Below are positions 48,938 to 57,910 of a stretch of 64,000 bases of DNA, one piece after another. Source of the stretch: Ciona savignyi (lineage: Eukaryota > Chordata > Ascidiacea > Phlebobranchia > Cionidae). A model generated the notes under the pieces. The model searched no databases. It was not told the DNA's origin and worked only from the letters and a program-made list of their open reading frames with translations. The stretch lies in NCBI GenBank assembly GCA_000149265.1, contig CH002808.1, positions 24,819 through 88,818 of the forward strand, given 5' to 3'. The stretch's first letter is position 1. The number at the start of each line of letters is the position of its first letter. Both the position numbers and the translations under genes were made by a program.

Positions 48938-49442
48938 GTAGGGTGATTTTTGCCCAGGATACGACGTTTAGGCGCGGCGCTGATTGTGGCATCGTGGAGA
49001 TTGGAGTGCTAACAAACGTTTTTGCGTTGATTAACCGCTTGCTCTTGAGGTCCACCAATAAGCCGTGCGCTCGTAGGAAATCCGCTCCCAGTAGTGGCCT
49101 AGTGACTTCTGCCAGGACAAATTTCCATTTAAATTTTCCAGCTGGCAAATCCAATGAGATCAAACGGGAGCCGTAAGTTCTAATTTTACTCCCGTTAGCC
49201 GCGATGAGGTCTGGTCCAGGCTGATTGGTACGGCGTTCAAGTCCTGTGGGTGGCAATACACTAATCTCGGCACCCGTGTCGACTAGGAAATGGCGACCAA
49301 ATGAGCGGTCCCACGCCGAGAAAAGACTGCCAATTCTGCCGACCGTCGCTGTAGTTACCGACGGTCGGCTTCCTCGTTTCCTGGAATGAGCATGGTGACG
49401 GCATTGTCGGGCTTTGTTTCCGAAATTCGGTGATAAAAACAA
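48774..49442 (-). pseudogene. Gypsy protease region, out of frame with pol
   Basis: The frame contains the retropepsin motif FLVDTGAEISVLPP, a zinc-knuckle-like remnant FGNKARQC at its start and LLGADFLRAHGL, typical after the active site. It overlaps the start of the pol frame in a different phase. The switch is near an A-run at about 48950, suggesting a single-base indel. Upstream the knuckle's first half (CFYH) lies in yet another frame. Confidence 0.8.
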
Positions 49443-49463
49443 ACCAGGTCGACGTCGTCCACT

Positions 49464-50028
49464 TTACGCGGTGAAAAAGTACGGGGTTTTCGTCGGAATA
49501 CCTTGGAAATCGTGTAATCTGTGTCTTCTTGCCCGGCCCAACAACATTGTGTCAGCTTGTTTCGCTAAAATCCGGTAATCGTCGACTTCTTGTGTTGCCA
49601 ATCCCCGTGCGTATGTGTGCGGGTAGTCGTTCCAGGAAGAGCTCACGAAACAGAAAACACCTTTCTTCGTTACCCAAAAGTGCCAGCATTTCGTCCATTA
49701 GGGCTGATGGCATTCTGTCTCCTAAAGGTGGCATGTGTAGCAAGCGCTTCGCTCTTTGCGACCTTGTTAGACTGAACGAAGAAAGCAGACGATTCTTAAT
49801 TGCCGCATACTTGTTTTCGTGGGGTGGGTTCTCAAGCAGGTCGATGAGGCGACTTGCTGTTCCTTGGTCTAAAGCTGCCACAACGTAGAAATATTTAGTT
49901 TGGTCGACTGTAACCTTCTTAAGAGCGAACTGTGCTTCAGCTTGCTGGAACCACACTCTTGGCTGCGTTGTCCAAAACGTTGCAAGTTTCACCGCTACGG
50001 AGTTTTGCGTGTCCTCTTTCTCGAACAT
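49464..50028 (-). pseudogene. Gypsy gag, frame-shifted
   Basis: Frame 50028-49552 (158 codons) begins MFEKEDTQNSV and contains FWTTQPRVWFQQAEAQFALK and YVVAALDQGTASRLIDLL, the gag pattern of this gypsy group. Homology continues in the frame 49646-49464 (EVDDYRILAKQADTML), so a frame change occurs near 49600. No intact CCHC knuckle follows. Confidence 0.8.
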
Positions 50029-50065
50029 TTTTTATCTGTTAAACTTCAAAAAGTCGTTTTTGAAG

Positions 50066-50078
50066 GTCGGGGTCACCA
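50066..50078 (-). other. Gypsy primer-binding site matching tRNA-Trp
   Basis: TGGTGACCCCGAC on -, one nucleotide inside the 5' LTR. It is the complement of the conserved 3' end of eukaryotic tRNA-Trp, the primer also known from CsRn1-type elements. Confidence 0.8.
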
Positions 50079-50079
50079 G

Positions 50080-50229
50080 TGAAGCGGCAGCGTCTTTATT
50101 TGCAGTAACACACAATGAAAAAGGAACACGTTACACAAACCCAAAGCGACGGGCACAAAAAGCACATGAAAAAGGCAATGCGTAATGACGTCACACATTA
50201 TGTAAAATAGATGACGGGAGGTCGCTACA
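50080..50229 (-). repeat. Gypsy LTR (5' LTR of the minus element)
   Basis: 150 bp, TGAAGCGG...GCTACA on plus, direct repeat of 46068-46218. The flanking 4-mers do not match (GGCG left of the 3' LTR, CCAT right of this one), because the left flank is rearranged. Confidence 0.92.
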
Positions 50230-50398
50230 CCATCTCTAATAGTTTGTCGCTCAGTTCAGAGCCCGGTTCACTCATCCTTCTGCTCCCAATCCTCTCGATT
50301 TCTCCCAATCAGTGCCGACGTTTCCACACGCTATTGTAATCACCTTCGTCCTGCCTTGGCTCGTGGCTAAGGTCTGTTTCGTTGGGAATTCAGTTGTT
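50230..50398. repeat. 169-bp direct duplication, right copy
   Basis: Repeats 43973-44141. It joins the gypsy 5' LTR on the left and continues into the BEL leader and LTR on the right. Confidence 0.95.
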
Positions 50399-50476
50399 AT
50401 TGTTAGAAGGCTGAATGAAACTCTTAGAAGTTTCAGTTACTCTTAGAAGTCTGAAACTCTTAGAAATTTCAGTTAC
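50399..50476. repeat. Short repeats in the BEL leader
   Basis: Three imperfect units of ACTCTTAGAA(G/A)(T)TTCAG(TT) lie between the 169-bp copy and the BEL 5' LTR, where a primer-binding site would be expected. None is evident. Confidence 0.5.
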
Positions 50477-50857
50477 TGTTGCGGCCGTACTTAACCCAAG
50501 TACGAGCCTGGCCTTTTATGATCAGATACGCGCAAAAATAGTTGTCCTTGTATTGCGGTAACTAAAACAGAATAATAAAATGATTAACAAAAGGTACGTC
50601 AGTGAAACAAAATATAATCAAATCATACATACCTGAAATTTCTGGCCAAAATATATAATAATTTTCCGTACACTACAGAAAAACCTCTTTTAACATTAAT
50701 ATGGTTCCCATTAGACCACCACTTGGTTCCTAGTATAAAATGAAATGACCCCAAGGTCTCAAGGATTTCAGGCAACACGCACTAAAACAGGATGTGACGT
50801 ACAACTTAAACAAGAGAGCAAAATAAAACAAAAAGGGAAAAACACGTGACCGTAACA
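50477..50857 (-). repeat. BEL/Pao LTR, right copy (5' LTR)
   Basis: 381 bp, direct repeat of 41141-41522, followed by the target duplication GTTAT at 50858-50862. Confidence 0.9.
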
Positions 50858-51020
50858 GTTATAAAAAGAAAAAGAGAGAACTTTTTATAATCATTGGCTA
50901 AAATATTATTCCGGCTATTTGCATAGATATCTCAAATAAAAATATCTTTGGGTAATCCCCCTATTTTCCCGCGAAATATGTATTGGTTTGATAATAATTT
51001 CTGAAACTCTGCGTTTTTAG

Positions 51021-54000
51021 GCTGTGTGAAAGTGCTAAATTTTCAGTTGGCAAATTCAATGCGTTTTCGGGCGAAAGTGGTTAACATCGATTGTATTCAT
51101 CACTTTACAAGTAACATATAGCTGTTTTTTTATTTTTTTTATATATTGTGTTAAAATACTTTTTCTACAGTAAGCTATACCCCAGTATGGAAAGTACGGC
51201 AGCTGCACACTCGAGTTTTTTTTTCCTGCGTTTTTTTGCACACTTGGGTAATTACACACACGCTCGCGAGCTGGCAGTATAAACATCGTATAATTTCCAA
51301 TAAACTTGTAAACCTACCTCTGGACCTCGGGTAATTTACTTTCCGTACATTTTTAGTTATGTAGATAGATATGTTAGCTGACGGACACGAAAGATTGAGG
51401 ATAGAATAATATGTTTTTGTAAGATTTTGGTAAAACAGTTATGAAAAGGAGATTGTGTGCACACTTGAAGTGTGCATTCTTGGACGTTTGCACACTGCAC
51501 ACTTAAATATTTGGGGCGTGCACACTCGAGATCTCGGCGAAAATTGACGTACTTTTTATACGGGGCTATACCAATACCATAACATAGGGCCTCATTAAAC
51601 AATCTTGTTAAATTTTCAATTAATTAATCGTACTGCAAGCATGCAGAAACTCCTATATGTTGGTCTCGAATTTAATTACTTAACAACACTGATTTTTTCC
51701 CTTGTTTCAACCATCTGCCGTCCAATCTATTTACAACTGTTAATAAGTAAATTATTCGCTTATACCAGTGAATATCATTGTGTAGTAAATGTTTCTTGGA
51801 ACTGTGTACTTTTCTAGATTCTGGTAAGAATCTCTTCACAAAATGATCAATCAGTCAAGTTACTCATTTCTCTACAATTTTTCTCTTACTTCAAAACAAT
51901 GTCCAACAAAATTTAAACATCCTTTTCAATATCCAAATTACACCTTACTTTGTATTCGAGAGTAACTTAACACAATACACAATTATAAGGTTAAACATTT
52001 TTTAAGTAAGCTTCATTTAGAAACTGACTTTTTTGCATGGTATACACATAAAAAGGTTAACCATTTTTTCCTAGTTAGGTGACAACTAATCAGTTAACAA
52101 TTATCTGAAGAACAGGCCCAAATCAAAATCAAACATTTATTTATTAAATGCACAGCAACAAAATAATAATACGAAAATAAATTAAACTGAAGTTTAACAG
52201 GAAGAGACTGAGAAACTATACGGTTATCGAAGCAGATGTCACCTTTTGATAAATGCAACTTAAAATACTAAACTAAATAAGATGGTTACCATTAAGTAAG
52301 ATATGTTATGTCCTTTGTCCTTCTTAATTAAATTTAAACATATTTCTTTGAAGATGTGGTTAATACCATTGGAAAGCTTTTGAAGAAATGTTCTGTACGA
52401 TTGACAACTGAAAAGATTTACTTCATTCTGCCAGATCAAGTAACCAATGGAGGGGTCAGCATGTGGTGCCAGTTAAAACAGGTATGTTCCAAGTTAAAGG
52501 GTATTTGGATATATGGTATGATGAATTTAGGGGTGTTATAAAATGGGAAATCATCAGATTACTATCTGATATAGTCAGGTTATTGAAGTTATTACAGTGA
52601 ATGTTGGGAGATATTTCTATAGTTTTTGTTTGACCTAGTAAACCATTTAGTTTAGAGAATCTCTGCTGAGTACCTTGCCCGAAATCCCGAGGAAAACTAA
52701 AAGGAGGAAAAGCGGAAGGGAGAGAAACTGCATGCTAAAATGAATATTATTGCATTAGAGTTAATTTTAATCATGGGGTTGGAGTTAGGGTTAGTTCTGT
52801 GGTCAAAATTAGTGTTTGGGGCAGGGTTAAAATTAATTTCCATAGTTTTAGTGAGCAGTTTCTTCTTTCCTCTTTCCCTCCTTTTAGTGTTGCCCCCAAA
52901 ATCCCATTCAACTTGGTTAGCGGCTGATATCAAAGGAGTATTTCATCCTATTTTGTTTTCCAGGCAAATTTTTTCGATGAATATCAAATGGACGGCGTCA
53001 ATGCTGAAAACAACGAGATTTATTTGGAACTTGTAGCAGAGAATCTGTGTCGGGCTTTAAAGACGGCAAATAATGCCAAGTCGTTAAAGATTAAACTGAC
53101 CAAGAAGCAGTCTCCTTGTTTAACTGTGGAAATTGAACTGGTATGAAAAACGAAATTTAAATGAAAAATTAGTTTATTTTAAAACTTAGGAAAAAAATGT
53201 TTTATCATCAAAATGAAATTTATATAGAATCTATTAAGTTGGATGCTGGCAAAAACTCATTTTTGTTTTTTTTTGGGAATGTGTTTCCAGTTCAAATCAC
53301 AAATAGATTTGTTTTTAAACAATTTTTGATCTAGATGTCAATGTAAATTTCTCAACTTTAAAAATGATCAATTCCTAGTCAATGAAAAAGTTCAGTGCCT
53401 GGCCTAGAATACAGCGGACTAACGACAGGTTTCAATCCCATTACCTTTCTACTTTTGGTCAACCGTACACATTGAGCATACTGAATAACGAGTGCCTTTA
53501 AGAACTGTAGGATCGCTTGGAGCGCTTGGATCGTTTAGATTGCTATGGAAAGTAATTCTAACCCTGTCCCAAACACTAATCTTAACCCCAACCCTAACAT
53601 TAATATCATTATCTTTAAAGCTTTTATAATTACGAAGTATAGTAAGCGATCCAAACGCTCTATGCGATTCAAGCGATCCTGTAGTATTGAGAGTTACTGC
53701 TGAATAACAGCACATTATTTGCAGCCATCACTGAGCAGCAGTTCACGAACAGTGCTGCATGACATACCAGTGCAGGTTATTCCACGCAGATTGTGGGATG
53801 AATACCAGGAACCAATGATGCCTGAGTTCCATGTTAGTCTCTGCATGCCTCCTCTCAAAACTGTAAGTATGATGATCATGTTTTTAAATGTTAAAGGAAA
53901 CTTTGTAGAATGCTCATGTGTTGTCAAAGTTTTTTCGGGCCACACCTTCGCCTAAAGTCGACCCCCCTCAGTACTAGTTGCCCTTTACAGCACACTCTTC

Positions 54001-57000
54001 TTTAGGGCTTTATATTGTTTTGGTTTTAATTAAATTCTGTTTGCTTATTATTGTTTTGCTTAGGTTTGGCGCCCGCCTTTACTATATTTATTAAATGATA
54101 TCCCTTTTTAATGCCGTGTTTTAATGACTGTTCGTTTTGCCGTCTTTTCCGTTCATGTGTCGTAATTTGATTCCTTTGCCATTTTTTTAATACTGGGGCA
54201 AAAATGAATAAACTAAACTAAACTTAAGGGGTGGAATAATCACAGTTTGTTAAATCAAAAGTAGTTGCACAGGGAAAAAGGGGGGAGAATGAAGAAAATA
54301 ACATGTGAACACAACTATTGAAAACAAATTCCTATGCATATGGACAAAACTAAAAGAAGGGAAACTAAACACAAAAATAAAGATTAAATCGTGTTAAAGT
54401 TTGCATTAGTTCTACGCTTGAGAATGGTGTTTGGGCAGGGTTAGAATTAGTTTCCATAGTTTTAGTGAGTAGTATGCATAGGAAATAGTTTTGCACAGTT
54501 GTGGTTAGCAATAGTTAAAATTCACTGAGTTGAGGTAACGTCTCTTTTTGTACCTTTCCTTTATTTAGTCACAATCAATTGGTCTTCCAAGGGCTCATGG
54601 ATATTGTTGGACATTAGTTTAGTCTGACTATGCGATGACAATAAACTGCTAATCAATTATTTTTCCATACATAATTAATAAACTTAAAATTCCAAATATT
54701 AACTGCAAAAATATATAATTTAGTCACACAAAATATATTTTCACAGCTTTGGCCTTCTGACTGGAGGTACAAGATCATTATTTACAAACAAAATGTCTTT
54801 TTCCACACCCCATAGCAATTGTAATAAACGCGAACTACTCTCGCCCTAAGCTTGATTGTTTCCCGCGCTTCGCTCCACGTTGATTAAGCCTACTTCAAAC
54901 CTGTGCCCAACTCCTGTAACTAGTGCATTGTAACATTCAGTGTAGCTTTGTGTACATTGTCAGTTTTCTTGTGTGAATTAACCTGTGCATTATATTATCT
55001 AGAATCGTAGTTAAATAAAGACTACTACAAGTACTCATTAAACGTACCATAGGTCACAACAGCAATAAAATAAAAAATCCCCTAAAGTTAACTCAGAAAA
55101 TTTATAGATTAAGAACATTGCTGAGAGGTTAAAAAATCTGAGCACTTATCTCACAATATCTGGGAACCAGGATGGGGATTTTGCATTAAGAGTTGAAACT
55201 GACCTTGTGACCGCTACAACCAGGTTTGCACCAATTCATATCTTCATCTGCAAATGTCTTCATTAACCTTGGTTTTGTAGTACTCTGACCGGTTAGTCTG
55301 GTGGTTTAGTGCAGCAACTTTCAACCGATAGGTTTCAGGTGCGAAACTGGTTGCTAGCTTTTTGGTTGTGTCCGGACATTGCCTGGACCCAGAGGATTAA
55401 TGGGTTCTACCAAATTGAAGAAACGTCTCAATTATACAACACACTGTAATAGCTCTGGTAACCCGATGGTGGGCGCACGAGGTATTCAGATGATTACCCG
55501 TGTGTTAACCGCCTCGGTTTTCCAATTTACGTGGATAAACATGAATATTCTATCCGATCCTATCCTAACATGGTAAACTAAAAAAATGGCCTAGGGGGCT
55601 TTTGTACCTAAGAATTGTACTGTCATGATATTTGTATGGGCTTTGTCTGTTTCGGCCAGCACGCGAGTTGTGTGTGATTGAAACATTTATTTTATTTTGG
55701 TAGAAACCGTTTAATTCAGTGGGTTCAGATCCACTAAGTGCCTTGCCCAAGGACCCAATCAACTATCTAGCGACCAATTTCAAAACTACAACCCTTAGCA
55801 GAAAGGTGATGTGCTCACACGCCAAGCTATTCGACCGAACACTAATATCTTTAGAATGGCCCAAAGGGTGTTTTTATAACTGAGATGTTATAACTTCATG
55901 ATGTCTATTTGGGCGTTATCTGTTGCGCAGTTTGTGTGTGATTGAGAGTTCAGACGTTTCTTCAATTTTATTAGAACCCATTAAATTCAGTGGGTTTAGG
56001 CAATGTCTACTAAGTGCCTTGCACAAGGACACAATCGACTAGCTAACCAATTTTAAACCTACAACCCTCTAAACAATAATATTCAGCTTGACTATACAAC
56101 ACACTAATACCTAATCACGTTTATACCCGACAAGATTGGACGGAAATTCCATTGCTGTTTCCCACTAATCTATCTAATAAATGACAATTCCAATCTACCT
56201 ACTTTTTTTATTTGCGTTTTTATTATGACTCTTGTACAACGTATGATGCAAGAAAATGTTCAGATTTCGTGACCTCGAAATCCCCCCATTTGACCCCGAT
56301 ATGGATTCGCAAGCTCCGTCCAAGTTATGGCAACCGGAGGAAATGGCGTCTGCACGCATCGATGTGAGAAAGTTCCTGCAGTTCCTGGCTGGTCAGCAGA
56401 TCAACCCTTACAAAGTGATCTGTAGTAAGTTGTTGTTGTAGTTTCGTTATGTGTTCTGGTTGGTTGGCATGTCACTTATTGGGTGTTTATGTACATATGT
56501 AGTCATGATTCAGGATAGGATTACTTGAGCTATCCCAGTGTTTTAATTTCGATGGACATTGGTCAATCCACTGAAGGATAGGATAGGATATTCATGTTTA
56601 TTCCTGTGAAGGAGGTTAACACACGGGCAATCGTCAGATCACCTCGCGCTCACCATCGGGTTACCGGAGCTATTGCAGTGTGTTGTATATGATAGACACG
56701 TTCTTTCAATTTGGTAGAACCTACTAATCTGGGAACTAAGCAGCTGGGTTAAGGCAAACTGGGGTCAACCAAGGACACAACTAACTATTTACCTTTTGTG
56801 TCTAGTCTGATTACTAAAATTGTTTATGATTTTTTTGTATTATTCAACTGCAACCTACGGATCAAGGCAATTTGTGTTACATTCCTTGGCCATGGACACC
56901 ATTGTTTCAAAATTTTTTTTTTAATTTTTTAATGACATGTTTTAACGACTGTTTGTTTTGCTGTAATTTTATTCCTTTGCCAATTTTAAATATTGGGGCA

Positions 57001-57470
57001 AAAACTGAATAAACTAAAACTAAGCTAAAATGTAGACTGTTGACAGATTAAAATCTAAAACCTATTTATATCAATAATCCAGACACAAATTTGTAATCAT
57101 TTATCCACAGATATCGTTCATCAGACAGCTGTTCATTTTTTCCTCGTACACGATGATATATCTCTTCAATATTTCATCCCTGTGGTTTCCGCATAGCAGA
57201 GGCCACTACTGTGAAATGGATCTTTATTTTACGACATCACCTTTTACTGCCTGTAAAACCCAGTTTCAGTTCTTGTTGCTGCATATCTATAAGGCTGCAA
57301 CAATTTACCAGTTTTTTTATTACTGCTATTGATTTTTGTTTATTGTTATTAACTTTTTTTGTTTATTTTACCTTAATTTTTCAGACATTTGGGGTATGTA
57401 CTCGTTGGATATTCTGTGCTGTCACCTTTACCACCAAATATTATACCCTGGTGATATTTAAATTAATAAA
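51021..57470 (+). CDS. HUS1: HUS1 checkpoint clamp component, complete, seven coding exons
   Basis: HUS1 forms the PCNA-like 9-1-1 ring with RAD9 and RAD1 that is loaded at damaged DNA to activate ATR. Coding exons are 51059-51110, 52354-52481, 52964-53140, 53725-53862, 55108-55223, 56264-56424 and 57111-57196 (TAG 57194-57196). All have GT/AG borders and phases 1,0,0,0,2,1, giving 285 residues (human 280). Collinear family signatures are MRFRAKVVN and [55 protein letters not shown] and [25 protein letters not shown] and [12 protein letters not shown]. Exon 5 was found by frame and phase alone. An acceptor-like TTTTTAG lies 38 nt before the ATG. AATAAA is at 57465-57470. Introns hold MITEs, SINEs and LINE-like tails. 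Confidence 0.95.
51182..51564 (+). mobile_element. MITE with 8-bp TSD in HUS1 intron 1
   Basis: 383 bp, from CCAGTATGGAAAGTACG to CGTACTTTTTATACGGG, with terminal inverted repeats of about 17 bp. Identical 8-mers GCTATACC flank it (51174-51181 and 51565-51572). Inside is the near-palindrome GTGCACACTTGAAGTGTGCA. A reverse-oriented relative is at 60002-60383. Confidence 0.92.
51573..52353 (+). other. Rest of HUS1 intron 1
   Basis: AT-rich intron sequence ending in TATTTCTTTGAAG. I see nothing else in it. Confidence 0.5.
52689..52897 (-). mobile_element. MITE of the TGCTCACTAAAA family in HUS1 intron 2
   Basis: 209 bp with ends GAGGAAAACTAAAAGGAGG and CCTCCTTTTAGTGTTGCCC. Flanks GAAATCCC (52681-52688) and AAAATCCC (52898-52905) match at 7 of 8. 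The core GGGGCAGGGTTAAAATTAAT is the reverse of the copies in MOB2. Confidence 0.88.
53505..53684. mobile_element. MITE-like element with CTACAGGATCGCTTG ends
   Basis: The left CTGTAGGATCGCTTG and right CAAGCGATCCTGTAG form inverted ends of 14-15 bp, with further GGATCG/CGATCC repeats inside. The centre, AATTCTAACCCTGTCCCAAAC, is the same core as the other MITE family despite different ends. No clear target duplication was found. Confidence 0.65.
54070..54225 (+). repeat. LINE/SINE-like 3' end with TAAAC tail (HUS1 intron 4)
   Basis: TTTTAATGACTGTTCGTTTTGCCG, ATTCCTTTGCCATTTTTTTAATACTGGGGCAAAAATGAAT and the tail AAACTAAACTAAAC recur at 56920-57030. The shared 3' block ending in a short tandem tail suggests the 3' end of a non-LTR element. 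Confidence 0.6.
54341..54472 (-). mobile_element. Truncated MITE with 8-bp TSD (HUS1 intron 4)
   Basis: 132 bp: left end TGGACAAAACTAAAAGAAGG, core GTTTGGGCAGGGTTAGAATT, right end CCATAGTTTTAGTGAG. Identical 8-mers TATGCATA flank it (54333-54340 and 54473-54480). Confidence 0.75.
55287..55566 (+). mobile_element. tRNA-derived SINE (HUS1 intron 5)
   Basis: Head CCGGTTAGTCTGGTGGTTTA and box-B-like GGTGCGAAACTGG, body AATGGGTTCTACCAAATTGA, GTGTGTTAACCGCC and GGATAAACATGAATATTC with a CTATCCGATCCTATCC tail. Confidence 0.85.
55575..55850 (-). mobile_element. SINE variant with different 3' half, copy 1
   Basis: The tRNA-like half (TAAGTGCCTTGCCCAAGGACC, CTATCTAGCGACCAATTT) is shared with the main family. 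The other half (AATGGCCTAGGGGGCTTTTG, TGTGTGTGATTGA) is different and is shared only with the next copy. Confidence 0.65.
55855..56105 (-). mobile_element. SINE variant with different 3' half, copy 2
   Basis: AATGGCCCAAAGGGTG, TCATGATGTCTATTTGGG and GTTTGTGTGTGATTGAGAG match copy 1, followed by the common TAAGTGCCTTGCACAAGGAC and CGACTAGCTAACCAATTTT half. Confidence 0.65.
56575..56800 (-). mobile_element. tRNA-derived SINE, reverse (HUS1 intron 6)
   Basis: AGGATAGGATAGGATATTC tail, TTAACACACGGGCAATCG, CACCTCGCGCTCACCATCGG and TTTGGTAGAACC blocks are clear. The tRNA-like head is degenerate. Confidence 0.8.
56900..57030 (+). repeat. LINE/SINE-like 3' end with TAAAC tail, second copy
   Basis: ACATGTTTTAACGACTGTTTG, ATTCCTTTGCCAATTTTAAA, ATTGGGGCAAAAACTGAATA and an AACTAAAACTAAGC tail, the same order and strand as at 54070-54225. 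Confidence 0.6.
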
Positions 57471-57502
57471 CACCATTTTCACATAAAACAAAATACTTTA
57501 TT
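57465..57502. terminator. Facing poly(A) signals of HUS1 (+) and the JARID2-like gene (-)
   Basis: AATAAA on + at 57465-57470 and AATAAA on - (TTTATT) at 57497-57502 are 26 bp apart, so the two convergent mRNAs probably end within each other's last bases. Confidence 0.65.
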
Positions 57503-57910
57503 TTCAGCACAAAGAACAATAAAATAGAAAAACACATTCCGTTTATACTGGTACATTAAGGAAAAAAAAGGTCAAGCTCGCACTAAAAAATAAGACAAAA
57601 AATATCATCACAGAGTAAAATATTTTGCAAAACAAGAAATAATTGTAAAACCATCACCATTTTTTGTAGTGAGTCGGTACCTTGCTTAAGGTGTTGGTGG
57701 TGCATTTAAATCTGATTTGTTTTGCTGTATTTTGTGTCAGTGTCTCGTTTTTTTTATAAATAGACATGGATTGATACACAGGACACCATGTTTAATACCT
57801 GTCCTTTTGCACCTTTTATTGCATCAAGACTGTTAAATGCATTTTTTTCTAAACTTGTGTGTTCTGCACAGTCGGGTAAAATATTTAAACGTAAAGAAAT
57901 ATAGGTAAAT
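57480..57910 (-). other. 3' UTR of the JARID2-like gene
   Basis: AT-rich, no long frame on -, ending at the AATAAA at 57502-57497. Confidence 0.5.

Larger units (their letters stand above)
41136..50862 (-). mobile_element. BEL/Pao LTR retrotransposon, decayed, hosting a gypsy composite
   Basis: Two nearly identical direct repeats (41141-41522 and 50477-50857) start TGTTGCGGCC and end CCGTAACA. They are flanked by the identical 5-mer GTTAT at 41136-41140 and 50858-50862, a perfect target duplication. Coding remnants on - between them are BEL/Pao: a gag-like region with DUF1759 features, a piece of reverse transcriptase, and a scrap of the C-terminal integrase region (TEEFWPRW). Large internal deletions separate these. 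A 6.1-kb gypsy composite (44142-50229) sits near the 5' end. No canonical primer-binding site is seen next to the 5' LTR. Confidence 0.88.
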
